From Montifringilla adamsi (Eukaryota > Chordata > Aves > Passeriformes > Passeridae): 64,000 nt of DNA. The number at the start of each line of letters is the position of its first letter. Within the stretch, counting starts at the first letter, position 1. A program made the translations under genes and the position numbers. Positions 48,031 through 60,709 of the stretch are shown piece after piece. The DNA is taken from contig JAGGNK010000114.1 in NCBI GenBank assembly GCA_017590115.1, forward strand, positions 186,001 to 250,000, read 5' to 3'. Under the pieces are notes generated by a model, which saw only the letters and a list, made by a program, of their open reading frames with translations, ran no database searches and had not been told where the DNA came from.

Positions 48031-51000
48031 GACTCCCTCCCAAGCAGGTTCCTTAAACCCCTGGTCCTGTTTGGCAGCCACGACAGTCACCTGCCCTCTC
48101 AAGCACTTTGCAGGTATTTCCTGCTGAAGTAAACAGCAAGGGCTTATCACTGAAAAGAGCAGCTGAAACTTTTTTCCTTTTTTTTTTTTTGAGCATTAGG
48201 GAGTGTTCCCGCCTCTCTTAGCTCAAACAACAGAGTTATCCCACTTCTTTATTTCTCACAGTCCCTGTGGGCAAACCCTGCTGTCCCAGCAGCACAGCCT
48301 TCACAGCCCCTAAACCCCAAAGCCCATGGGGCAGTGAGCATGCAAAGGGCCCGAGTTCATGAGAGCAGGTGGTTTCTGAAGTTACAGCAGCAAAAGATGG
48401 TTTTAATAATGTAAGAGCTCTGACCTGTCTCTTTTAGCACATCTTTGCCCCAGAGCTGTTGTCAGGCACTGCCTGAAGTTGCCGCTTTTCTTTGACATGA
48501 CACCTTCTGAAAATATCATGGAAAACAGTCCCTGGACTGCGTGAGACTACGTCTCCTTTTAGTTGGGCCAAGCCTCAAGGCTTTCCCAGCTACAAATCAT
48601 AACGGAGCTCCTTAGCAGGGCATTAAAACCCATGCTGAAATCAAAGTGGTATCCTTCATTCATTCCTCCTGCAGTCACAATAAGGTCTTGAGCCCTGCCT
48701 TGTACTGTGACTAACACAACAGGACCCTGGCTGAAAACTGGGGATCTGCTGAGTCCAATAAAAATAATACATAAAAATTTCACTTCATATCAGGAACAAG
48801 AAAACACCAAACTCATATCTTTTGTAATATACAACACATGTGAAAATCAGCTACAAGAGCAGAAAAAAGCTTTCCTGACTTGTGCTTTTCAAGTTGGAGT
48901 TGCTGCCTACCTCTCTTCTCACAGCAGGCAGGGTAACCTCAAAGGAGCAGGTGTTTTTCACGGGTGAGACAAGCCCCTGGTCAGTGCTTGTCATCCGCCT
49001 GAAACACGCCACTAATCTTCAGTGGGGTCTCTACTCAGCTGTGCAAACATGGGGATTAGGTTCAAATTCACATGAAGTTTTGTGGTTGTGTTTTAAAAAG
49101 AAAGATGAATCCAAAAAAACAATAGCATGGATTACTTTCTGTTTGGAGAAGCAGATCGCAAGCTTTCCCCCAGTCTAGGGCTGGACTGACCTCAAATTTA
49201 TACATCCCCAGCAGCTTCCATCTGTAGATTTCATGGCTCTTTATTAGAAGGAACATGGTAAAACAGTGCAGCTTCCATGGGTTAGAGATGGGCTTAAAGG
49301 ACTTAAGGCTGTAGAGAAAGTACTGGGCACAACCAGGATCTGAACTGATTCCTAGCTTTCGGAGGTCTACTTATGAGGGAAGCTGTCTGTCTCCCCATAC
49401 TCAGGAAAACAGAGTGAGAAGAGCAGGCAAGAAGCTTGTTAGAGAAACTATCTTATATTTCCTAGTGACCATCTAGTTAACCCCACAAGGGGTGTAGAAG
49501 AAGCAAAGTGAGCACAAGCTGTATAAAAAGGAGAGGAGGAATCAAACCTGATATCAGGGATGAGTTTTGAGCAAAGATTCAGGTTGCTCTCTTGTTTACC
49601 CCCTTCCACTGAGCCCCAGTCACTCTGAATGGATTGGCTTGAATCCCCTGCATGGAACATTTTCACACTGGTGTTTTGTCCTTGCAGGACAGTGGGGGCT
49701 GTGACTGGCACCACAGGGAGTAAGTGGCTGGAAGACTAACGATGCGACCTGCTGATGCCTCCATTTTTGCTACACCCAATTAGGCAATAAACGATTCTGG
49801 TGGGAGTGGGGAGCACACACATTATTATGCAAATCGTGTAACTGTGCTACCAGAGGGCTCTGGCATTGCCCAAATTAGCACTGGTAGGACATTAGTGCAA
49901 ATGTCACCTTTCTCCTCTGTTAGTTATTGCCTCCCATCTCACCCATCATGCAGCCTCCCTGAGGTCAGAGCCATGATGTCTCACAGACTTGGGAGTGCAA
50001 ATGGATTTTAAAGAGGATTTTTAGCAAAGTTTCTGTCACCTCCCATGAATATTCCAACACATCCACAGCTGGTGGCCTGAGAGCCTACTGCACTGGCAAA
50101 GTTACCCGAAGAATTCACCTTGAGCCAAGCTACAAATTGGTTCGGGGACATGCTCCAGGCTAGAAGAGGTGCCTACTTTTTGGGAGGTGGAGTACAGAGC
50201 TGCCTAAAAGTAATAAGCTGAGGGCTCTAGTGGGAATCAGGTTTTCCCACCAGTCAACTTACACCATTAAAAGGTAGAATGAGGGAGCAACACTGAGCAT
50301 TTTGAATCACTTTATCTCCCAAGTTATTTTGTACTCCCCTTAAAAGGATCTCTTTTGCACTCTGTTCCTCAAATGAAAGTGAGACAAGAAGCTGAGCTGC
50401 TTGCCCCATCACAAGCTGTTGTTAGCAGACAAAGGCTATTGTTTGCTGCCACCAGTTGTTGTTCCTGTGGTGGCAGCAGCCCCCAGCACCAGCCCTCAGC
50501 TCTGGGCCCTTTTTGTACTCAGCATGGCACAAACAATTGCACGCTCCCTTTCTGTAGATGGTTGCAATTTAAAAAGAGAAATACATTTCTTTGCATCTTC
50601 CCACAGGCCCCAGGACACAGAAATTCACAGGCTGGTTGGAGCCACCCTAAAGCTGGGGGGCAGAAAGGAAGAAATCATCACCCATCATTACAGCATGTGG
50701 CCCAGACCAAGCACACTGTGATCCCTCAGGTGGAAAAGGTATCGCTCCATTGGATGCACTTGGGTAGATCTGTCCCTCAATTGCCAGATCCAAAACCTCA
50801 GAACTCAGTTCAGAGGGGTTTCTGCAAAGTCCCCATCCCTGTCCCTGGTGCAAAATTAAACTGAACTGAATCCATCCAGGTACTGCAAGAGGAATGTAAC
50901 TGTCCATGGTCAGTGATGCTAAGACCTGACCTCTCTACACAAGGCTGATAGAAAAGATGAATGCAAGCAAACCCAGCCACATAAAATGTGCGAACCTAAC

Positions 51001-52869
51001 AAGGAGATTTGGGTTATTCAGTGACTTCTTTGAACATTCACACGACAAGTCCAAGATGCCTGATGAAACCCAATCAAATTGTGTGGATTTCTTTAAATTT
51101 GTCATGGAATTTTTGAGGGTTTACTGAAAGATGTGACTTGAGAGACAGTGAATATGGTCTGAAACAGCCAGGAGGGCCATAGGTCTCAGGGTCTCAGCCA
51201 ACCAAAGGTCCCAATATCTTTGGGGATAAATGATCTTCACGACCATAAATAAATCTTACTGGTTTAGCCTCTGATCCTGCTTTGCTTTTCAACAGGGTAA
51301 CTGCAAAACTGCATAACCCACCTCAGAATAAAATAACAAAGGGGAGAAAAAGATTGAGATAGTTCTTTTCCCTGCTACAGTCAGCAAAGCAGAATTCAAT
51401 ATTTTCTTCCTTTGCCTAAATTGCAGTGAAAGGGGTATTTTTCTTTTCAGATTCCAAATTGAATTGATTCTTGCTTGTTCCTTTGGGAGGAGCGACTTTT
51501 TAAAATATCAGAAGACTGGTACAGATGGGCAAATCCCTTTGTCACTAGGCCATGATGCAGAGTTAAGGAATGACCTGCAATCTCTAATTCACTGTGGTTG
51601 CACCGGCATTTTGAGATAGGAGAAATAGCAGGAGAGAAACACCCAGGTTTTAGAGGTTCCTTGATGCTCTGACAAATTGTTTATCAAAGGGCAGCAAAGC
51701 AGTTTTGGGGCTTCCTTTACCTTCTCCTGCCCAGCAGGCAGGAGTGCAGTCCTCAGGCCTCAGGCACTCTGTGGCATAAAACAACAAGGGGCTTTTTTGA
51801 GGGCTGTGTTTCAACATAACTTATGCTGGGAAGGTTCCATCAAGGAGGTTCCTGTCCATGTCCCACTTCATCTTCTGTTCCAGGTGTCCATGGCGAGAAC
51901 ACAACAGGCACAGCCTGGCTGTGCAACACCCAATGGGGGACAGGCACAGGCATTGCCCCCTCCCATGCCTCCTGGCTCTGCCCCTCCTGCTCCACTCTGC
52001 ATCCTCCCAGGCTGTGGCTGATCACTGCCATCACACCACTGCCAGCAGCTGGGGCTTTGCCCAGCAAGGACCTGAGAGCTACCTGGCCTTGGCAGATTAA
52101 GCTTTATGGTCCCATGTTCCTCTTGTCTCTGGCCAGCCACAGCAAAACGGGGGGCTGGAAGTTGCACCCTGCAGTGCTTAGGAGTCATTTGGTGAAATGT
52201 AGAAAGCTGGCCGGGGATACAGCACTTCTGCACAGCAAGAGTTTCCCCATGGCACTGGTCACCCAGAGAAGCAGGGAATTCAAGATCCATCTTGTAACAA
52301 GGACATGTTGATGGCTTAATGGCTGTTGCTGCCTCATTTAGACCGTAACAGACCCAAGCTCAAAGCGTACCTTCTGGTCATATGGAAAGGCAGGCTGGGG
52401 CTGTAAAAAAAATATTGTATTTACACTGTGTATATTAAACATTATTAGTTATTTATTTATATGCTTATTTTAATGCCTTGATTCTCCAGAAGTACCATTT
52501 TACATCCCAAATAAGTCAGTGTCCAGCACAGGTACAAAATCAGATTTATTTAAATTGGCCACACAGCAGAGGCCTCTCCCCTCCCTGGGGACAGGTAAAA
52601 ATCCTCACTAAGCTGATATCCTAGAAAGCTGTCAGCCAAGGAGGAGCAGAGAGATAATGCATTGAACAGCTAGCGGCTGTCTTGATTATTGCAAGTTTAT
52701 TTGTTGAATTTTTCCAAGTTTCACTATTCATAATCCTGCATGCCTTTCCTTCTTCTTCCACACTACCTCCCAGGTTTCATCAGACAGGCACAACAGTGAT
52801 GGCCTGATCACTCTTTGTTTTTTGAAACAGTACTATAAAAAGAAAAAAACAGAAAATTCTGGTGACCCG

Positions 52870-53139
52870 GGTGAGGACCTTAGAGAACGGCATGATGGTG
52901 TATCAGGGGAGGTTTAGGTTGGATATCAGGGAAAGGTTCTTCTCTCAGAGTGTAGCTGGGCACTAGAAAAGGCTCTCCAGGGAAGTGGTCACAGCACCAA
53001 CCCAACAGAGTTCAAAAACAATTTGAGCAATACTTTCAAGCATTTGGTGTGACTCTTGGGATGATGCTGTGCAGAGCCAGGGGTTGGACTAAGTGATCCT
53101 TATGCATCCCTTCCAACTCAGGACATTCTATGATCCTTT
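52870..53139 (+). mobile_element. CR1 LINE 3' fragment
   Basis: It contains the words GGTTTAGGTTGGATATCAGG, GCTCTCCAGGGAAGTGGTCA, CAGGGGTTGGACTAAGTGAT and CCCTTCCAACTCAGGACATT, and ends CATTCTATGATC. This is the standard 3' end of an avian CR1 in forward orientation. It is the only CR1 on the + strand in the window and is 5'-truncated. Confidence 0.92.
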
Positions 53140-54450
53140 AATACAAATCCCCATTAAACAAAACAGAAGAACCTCTTGATAATGTTTCTGGTAGCACTTT
53201 TGCATCACCAGTAGTGAAACACTGTAAAGCATCTCAAATGCTTTTCATATTTGTATTTTTTAAGTCTTTTCTTGATTTTTCCCATCTCTCAGTCTGGTCA
53301 GTGTCACTGCCAGGCATTTTCACATTTGTTTGGGGTCCCATTATCCCGTGGATGTGACCATGTCCCTGGTGGTATCAACCTGTGCCCAATACAGCCACCA
53401 ACCCTGAGGTCTTGACTGCACCTCTGGCTTGGCAAGGGTAATTCCCTGTTTTCCCTCACTCTGCTGGTGAAATGGTGGGGCCAATGAGACCACGACTCTG
53501 ACACCCTACACTGTCTGTGAGCAGCTTTTTGACCGTCCCTGGCTGCCATGCTGCTGGCTGGCTCAGTGATCAGGGTGGAAAATCCTGGTCTTCTAGCAAC
53601 AGACCCAACTGCACCCGACCAGATAAGCCAGTCTGAGGTAGAGCCCACTGGGCCAGACCTTCCCCACTTGGAGGTATGGGCTGGCTTGAGGACATGGGCA
53701 CAGCCTCCACTGCTTGCCAGTCCTCCAAGACACAAACTGGGTTTAGTGAAGGGCAGGGCTTTGTGAGGTTTCCAGCTCTTCACTCAGTTCTTGCTGGTGT
53801 TTACCATCTGGGCCCAGTGACACACAATACTGAGTTTATTAATTTGTTTCAGCATCTCCTCTTTCAACACCTCAGGTTCTTCTGGTGCATTATTTTTTAT
53901 TAGCTGAGTGCAGTTAGCATCTTCAGCCCCTTTTCTGGAAAAGACCAGCATTTAAAGGGCTCAAATACCTATTCTGCTGTAAGATTTTGTTGAATTGCTC
54001 TGCTTCCTAATGACCCAGTGGGCAGATTTATTTTCTCATGTATTTCAAGGAATAGGTAAATTTGCTCCTCCAATTAGCCTTTCTAATTTACTTTTTATAT
54101 TTAAAATAAAACCACAGCTGGTTGTTTGGGTTTTTTTTTACAGAATTAAGAAAAAACAAATTATTTTCTAAAAATTCTAATTGTACTTTTTTAATCTAAG
54201 AAACCTAACTTCTTTCCATTCTGCAGGAGCTTGATGCTAAATTAAAAACTGCCTTGAGCAGTATACCCCTTGTACTTCCCTGAGCAATAAACCTTCCTTG
54301 CCTAGTGATTCTTCTATCCAGTACCTGCCTTCCTCAAGGACTCCCAAAACTGTGACCACTCTTCTGGCTGCCCAGGCAGGGCCCCAGGCCAGCCTGTGTG
54401 ATCCTAGTGCAAATTTTGATGGTCATTTCCAGCAAACTGCTTCATCCATA

Positions 54451-54508
54451 CGTGTGTGTGTGTGTATACATATACGTGTGTGTCTATGTGTGTGTATATA
54501 TTTATGCA
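54451..54508. repeat. Compound TG/TA microsatellite
   Basis: TG runs are interrupted by TATACATATAC and followed by TATATATTTATG. It is imperfect and of Z-DNA-prone composition. Confidence 0.85.
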
Positions 54509-56022
54509 TGTTAAATCCAATCAACACACCAACTGGTTAATTATTTGTGTGGAGTGACTTAAAAGAACCAGGGGTCAAACTGAAGCCAGCTGTCAACCCT
54601 CAGTCAATTCCAAATTAATAATACGGCATGAGCTGGCCCTCTAAAGGTTTTTTAATGTGTTTATATATTGGCTTGATAAACACAGTCGAGAAAGACAAGA
54701 TGGAAGAGGCAGAAAACTTAGCAGGGTTATTTTTCCTTAAAAAACAACTTGTGAAAACATCTGTGCAGCTCGCAACTACCCAGATGTTCTTTTTAACAGA
54801 GCACTTAAATTGTTTATATTTTGCCTAACACTGGAATCATGGCAGATTATTTTTGTTGCAGGGTCTTTGCAACATTTTGTAGGTGGTCTCATAAAAAAGA
54901 GCAGATATTTAACCCCACCACCACCTCCTTCTCCTTTGCCCTGGTTGTTTACACAGCAGAGCCTGGTACCAGTTCCCTCCGATAGTGTGTGCGTGGGGGG
55001 CCTGGGGACTTGGCTATCGCTCTGCTTTTGCACCAGAGTCACTCTGATGGCTCTGCTCTGGAGGCTGGAGGCTGACAACAGTGAAAATGTGAGATGAGAC
55101 AATTCAGGCATTTCGATTCAGCCTGGGATGTCTGAAAGCTGGCCTCAAAATGTTATTTGCTGCCTTTGACTTGTTCACACCAGCATCGATGCGGCACTAC
55201 CTCAAACCTGCACGACTTGGCCCTCTGAAGTCTGTGGTGTGTAAAAAAATGTTCCCACACATAAAGGGTCTGGTGATCAGGGTCTGTACATGCAGTGAAT
55301 CTCAGTGGATTTTCTATTTGCATGGGTTGGAGAACCATGTATATGTATATTTTACTGTGTACAGGTGCAGCTTTCAATTAGGAGTGTTTTCCTTAATGGT
55401 TATTTTGTCATATTTTCAGGAGATGTATGAAGCATCTGTGATCTCATCAGGTCCAAAGCTCATTGGGGTATGAAGAGCTTTACCAACTCCCCAAAAAAAT
55501 CCCACATCACAATTCCATGTAATATGGCACAGTTACATCTTCACAGGCTTTCAGATGGGTTTGTGTTTTCTGCTCCTAGACAAATTTCTCTGCTTCAGCA
55601 AGTTTGGGCTGATTCGTGATTAGATCCGTTTGTGGATGGCACGTTCTCAAAGGGAAACCCAGGAGCTGGAGGAAATGGTTTGAGCTGCTTTTTGTGCTCA
55701 GCTTGTAGCTCTGACTGGAGCTGATGCTTTTCTCATCCTGCCCTAGAGGGCTATTTCTAGCAGCAGGAGCACATTTGTGAAAAGCTGTTAGAGCGTGGCC
55801 CAAAGCGATGGGCAAAGCAAGGCTGGATATGTCTCCTGGGGAGGGCTCACACAGCAGGAGCTGGGAGCTGGGTACATTGCCCCCGGAAAGGTCAAACAGG
55901 ATTTACCAGAGATGTCTTATTGACTTTGCTGTCTTAGAAAATCTTTTTGAACATGTCTATATGATTGACATAGTTAGATCACACAGGCTGAGGACTTAGA
56001 AAATCTTATATTACTTTAATTC

Positions 56023-56039
56023 TTTTTTTTTTTTTTTTT
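56023..56039. repeat. Homopolymer run T17
   Basis: 17 consecutive T lie on the + strand, with no associated element recognised. Confidence 0.85.
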
Positions 56040-56529
56040 ACGGCTTCAAATGCATTAATCCTTACTGCATTGGATGGATTGAAATGAAAGGTATACTGGG
56101 TGAATTTAAATGAAAGATGCTGTAGAAATACTCTTTGCTTCCCAGTAATGATATTTGCAAGCTGTGCTGACAATATTCCATACTTCTGACAAAACACAGA
56201 CAGTTATAAAAACCCATTTCTCCAGAGCCCTCTGTGGTTAAGTGCCTGAATGCTGGAGTAGAAGCCGACAACTGTTATGTGGCTGGGATACAACTTAGCA
56301 TATCATCTAATGTACTCCTAATTCGTGCTTTAAATTCACAGTGTATACTGAAGAGTGTGCACTCCGCTTTTTACACTGATGTGCCCAGTGTTAGCCAAGT
56401 CTACTTACTCTCTTTATGGGATGGTTTTTCAGACCAGTTTGCTCGGATTTGTTGGTGTTTTGTTCTTTCTTTTTTCCTTTTATAGGCTCTCCATTTGGTT
56501 TTCCCATGTGTGGGGAAAACATTGACTTT

Positions 56530-57090
56530 CAGCGCGCGAAGCCGCTCTGCGGGGAACGGTGGGGAACACGCCATATGGTGCAGGCGAAACATCTGCGAAT
56601 CTCTGACGCTGCAGTTCTGCTTCGCAGGCCCTGGGTGCATCTCCCACGTGTGCTAAGGAGAAATGAATATGACACAAGGACTTTCCAAGCCTTGATGTAT
56701 GAGAAGCAGAATGAATTTACTAGAGGAGACTAAAAGAATCAGAGCGCTACATTACACTAAACCAACTTCCCTAATGGAACTGTGTTGCCCATATTTGCTC
56801 CCTTTCCTGTTGAATTGCAGCATCTATTTTCCATTGTCGTCGTGCAGCGCTTAAAATAAATCTCGTGGTGAACAGAGATGGCTCATCTTACAACTTGCAG
56901 AAAGGTTAATTAAATGTGCGTGGTGCTGGCACTTGTTCACAGCAGCCTGAACCCGGGGATGACAGATTGCCGGGGGCGTGTGAGCAGCTTCCTCCCGCAG
57001 CCTCACACAGCCCACACCTCGCAGAGCCGCGCACGGCGCTGTGTTTGGAGAATGTGTCCGCTTGGCAACAGCTGCGCGTCTACAGGTAAA
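56530..57090. promoter_or_regulatory. Isolated CpG-rich patch, candidate promoter or regulatory element
   Basis: Two CpG-dense cores (about 56530-56660 and 56940-57080, roughly a dozen CpG each) sit in otherwise CpG-poor intergenic DNA some 41 kb past RHOU. On the + strand the second core ends with CTACAG followed by GTAAAG at 57086, a good splice-donor match. That would suit a first exon of an unannotated non-coding transcript. No coding frame with a recognisable domain is present. It could equally be an old GC-rich repeat or an unmethylated enhancer. Confidence 0.4.
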
Positions 57091-60000
57091 GTTATTCACA
57101 GGCACAGGGGCTTTCTGCAAAAGGGACTTCAGCGCCTGTGTGTTTCACACAACATTTCTGTGGCATTTTCCCAACTTTTCAGAAGGTTCATTGGTCTGCT
57201 TACAAGAGCCTCTTTTTCTTTTGGACTTTTCACAAAGACCTTTTGCTTGCAATGATCCTGCTGTTGTGCAGTGGTAAAGATGTGGATAAGCACTCGAGTG
57301 AAGGCTGATGCACAGTTTGAGCACAATCTCTCTTCTTGGTTCTGCCCACATAGCAGGGCACAGCTCTGTGCTCAGAACCACTGGTAACATCACGCACCCA
57401 GACATTCCTAGGGACTGGCAATGCTAAGGATGAACTAACATTAAATGCACTTCACAGGGACTGCTGAGACTCAGTTCAGCTGGTAGCTCTGTAGAAAATC
57501 CAGTAATTTCTTACCTAAAAATACAACCATAATCTTTATTTATGAGAATAGGGAAAATAGGAGCAGAAAAAGTCATTGCTGCTATTTAGGATTGTAGTCC
57601 AGTGCCTGAAGTGCCTTGCTGAGCCTCCTGCATTTGTGGCTTCCTTGCCCCTTCATGTTTGCTCTGCTTAGCGCTGAAAAACAGAATGTGGGAGTGTATT
57701 GGGATCATTAAGGAGATTTAGGAGTAAAATCCTAGACAAGTCTGTGAGAAAAATTCTGCTAAGTGGCACCAGCCAAAGACCCCATTCCCACATATACACA
57801 TGAGCAACCTCACCCACAGGAATAATCACCCTGGAACCTGCTAGGATCAAGGACAGATTCCTGTGTCAGCATCATCATCAGTGAGCATCTCAGTATGAAA
57901 CTTGGTGCATGGCTTTTCTCAGTGTATCTCCCACAGCGAGCTGAAACGCTGTCACAGGGACTTTGATCAGGATGCACTTCAGTGGAATTTGAATGTTGCA
58001 TGGGCCTTGACCTGCAGAGAGAGGAATTTTACCCTTCCATAAATATGCTGTGGCATGGCAGGTCCTGCTCTCTGGGGCTAGCTGGAGCTTGGGAAAAACT
58101 ATCCATCCACATCATGTCTAATGTGGGGACGTGAGGTTTGCTCATGCCTGGCTTGCTGGTGCACACAGGCTGCTCTGCCCATACACTCTCCAATGATTTC
58201 CAGAGAGGCAGCAAATCAAAAAGCATTGCATGCATTTCCTAAGCCTCCACCCAGGACTGTTGCCTTCACTGGTCCAGCCTCAACGGACAAGCAGAAATGG
58301 TGCCAGGAGTGAGGATGGCTGTACAGTGAATACCTGCTGTGCATGATGAGACTGAGACCATGGACTGTTTTAGCAGAATTCATCCTGTGATGATTTCCAG
58401 TCCCCTGTGGATGTCTGTGTGAGAGGCACCAAGTCATGCCCTCCTGGGCACTGCTCATGTGCAGCATGGGCTACTGTGCAGCTGGCATGAGCTCTCCTTT
58501 CCCCTGGAGAAGAGGCTGAACCATGTATCAAGGATGTTGACAGCCCAGGGCTGTAGATCTTCCAGCACACAGTCTGTATTTTCTGGAGTGGGGATACAGA
58601 GTGTGTTTACCTTGACTTAATGATGAGCACATTTAGAGGTTTCCATCACGGAAGACTGAGGAGACTGATAAAACCAAGGTCTGGTTCCTCCTGGACTGTA
58701 ATACAAATGTTTCCTTTGGCATTCTCTTTTACTGGCTCTGTTCACGGTGGTCTCTGAGGAGCCCATCCGAGGCCTCTGTGCTCATTGTGTTCGGAGCATG
58801 GTTTCTACAGACAATTGCCTGCAGCTTGCAAAAACAGATTTGCCAAACCACATAATAAATCAAAACACAATTTCCAAGTGCTAGAACGAGCAAAAGCTAT
58901 GTCTTATTACAATGCATTCTTTCCAGGGCAATTTCTCAGCCTTGCTTTTTCAGGAATATATAATGAGAGGTACAAAACCAGGTGGGTAGTAGAGAAACAA
59001 GATGGCACAGATAGGCTTCTTGTTGCCTTTACCTGGTTACTCTCAAAAGCAATCATTTTACAGCTGTCAGAGTTCCAGTCTTTGGGAGCTGCTTCATATT
59101 CCCATGTTCTAAGAACTCCCACAAGCAGCAAAGCAAGTTCAGTTACAATTCTCCATCACCCTTCAGAAATAAACTTCCTTCAGAAACAGCTGTCTTCTTT
59201 CTAGATACAAACAATCGTCCAAAAATGTCAAAGATAAGGCTGTACATAATTTTAGCAAAGCAATAATAGTACTGTTTTTCTACTTCCCAGATGTTCATAG
59301 GTTCTTTTTTATATGAAAACAAAGGTTTTTGTATGCTGCAAATTGGTTTGGCACCATCCTAATGTTTTTAACATCAGGTTGCACTGTGTCTATGTCAGAA
59401 CATACTCAATGAAAAGATCAGAAAGCAAAAAAAAACTATGGGTGTGTTGAAAATAAGCACAAACCTAAAAGCTGGGCCTGTTTAATGAAGGTCCTAGCAC
59501 AAGTGTCCGTTTCTTACTTCCAGTCCTCTTTTTCAACTGGCATCTGAAACTAACTTTAGTTTCTGCTTCAATCAGAAATTTCAACAAGATGCTTCTTGGC
59601 AGCTTTTGCCTGTCACTGCCTGTAACCCTCTGTAGGGTTAATGTTTTCAACACTGGATCCGAATGTATACCATCCTGCAGGATTAATTCTTAAAGCTTTT
59701 TTGTGTGGGAACTTTCTGACAGTTCTACAGCCAGACTTTTTGCTTGCATCTCACAGTTGTCCCTTTCCAGGGGTAAGGCTTCTAGAAGTCTGTGTGACAC
59801 ATTCAGTTATGATCCACTAAGCACAGCTCTGGCAGGTGATTTGTAGAGGAATGCAGGTGAACCAGAAGGTGCCCTGAACTACTACTGAAAGTGCACCTAT
59901 TTGGTTACCGTCTTTCATTAAATAAATGTTAATGAGGTAAAATTGGCTCTCCTCTCCCTCTGTTGTTAGAGACAAGGTTTGTAATTTGTTTCATGGAAGA

Positions 60001-60401
60001 CCCAAGTCAAATCCATGTCATGAGCCTGCCATGAGCATCCCTTCAGCTTATATCCTTGGAAATCATCATCACCTGAATTTTGCAGCTTGCATTTCCCAGT
60101 CCCAAATCCTGCTGCAGTATCACCCTTCTTTCTTTTGGGAGGCCCACACACATATCAAAGTTAAGTACACATGCGGGGGAGGAATATTCCTCCCTTATTT
60201 TCCACAGTGGTTTTCAGAGGTTCTCACACTCCTGGTGGGAATGAAGCATACAGCTAAGTCCCTTTAACTTTGGACTTTTAACTTACCCTTTAGCTAAAGT
60301 TTAATTAATTTTTGTGGAATTCATGCTAATTACATGCCAAATACCTCATGACCATTATTTTTCTGCAATCCTTAAAACATTTAGTATTCTTGAAGATGGC
60401 A

Positions 60402-60705
60402 AATCATAGAATAGAATCATGAAATGGTTTAGGTGAGAAGGGCCCTAGAAGATCATCTAGTTTTAACCCTTTTGCCAGGGCAGGGACTCCTTCCACAAGC
60501 CCAGGCTGCTTAACACCCCATCCAACCCGACCTTGTACACTGCCAGGGGCACCCACAGCTTCCCTGAGCAACCTGTGCCAGTGCCTCACCACTCTCACAG
60601 TAAAGAGTGTTTTTCTAAGCATCTGACCTAAATTTCCACTCTTCAGTTCGAACCCATTACTCCTTGTCTTATTACTACTGTTCCTGATGAAATCTCCTGC
60701 TGGGG
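60402..60705 (-). mobile_element. CR1 LINE 3' fragment
   Basis: On the + strand it starts ATCATAGAATAGAATCATGA and runs through GATCATCTAGTTTTAACCC, CCAGGCTGCTTAACACCCCA, CAACCTGTGCCAGTGCCTCA and AACCCATTACTCCTTGTCTT. This is a long reverse-complement CR1 3' end. The 5' limit near 60705 is approximate. Confidence 0.92.
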
Positions 60706-60709
60706 CTAT

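Larger units (their letters stand above)
31935..52865. other. Long intergenic stretch, no gene recognised
   Basis: Nearly 21 kb holds no exon, RNA gene or mobile element I can name. The open frames are short, mutually overlapping and without domains. Structures listed separately include hairpins at 33196-33242, 35149-35171, 35405-35425 and 36236-36268. There is also a 30-bp palindromic tandem repeat at 36851-36907, 13-bp tandem duplications at 42535, 44524 and 45795, a CT run at 45182-45199 and an A39 run at 47990-48028. Old diverged repeats or conserved elements could be present below what can be recognised by eye. Confidence 0.5.
53145..60400. other. Intergenic sequence with a CpG-rich patch
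   Basis: I recognise no gene. Separate entries cover a TG/TA-rich microsatellite (54451-54508), a T17 run (56023-56039) and a CpG-rich patch (56530-57090). The rest is ordinary AT-rich intergenic sequence. Confidence 0.5.

Noticed and set aside
49827..49834. POU octamer ATGCAAAT
   Set aside because: An 8-mer is expected about twice in the window counting both strands, and a single site does not support a regulatory call.
50355..50864. 169-residue + strand open frame
   Set aside because: Its composition is unremarkable, it has no motif or conservation clue, and comparable frames occur throughout the intergenic sequence.
53304..53783. 159-residue minus-strand open frame
   Set aside because: No domain is recognised, and it lies in ordinary intergenic sequence next to a CR1 fragment.
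60640..60655. TTCGAACCC resembling a tRNA T-loop
   Set aside because: It lies inside the CR1 fragment at 60402-60705, and no cloverleaf can be built around it.
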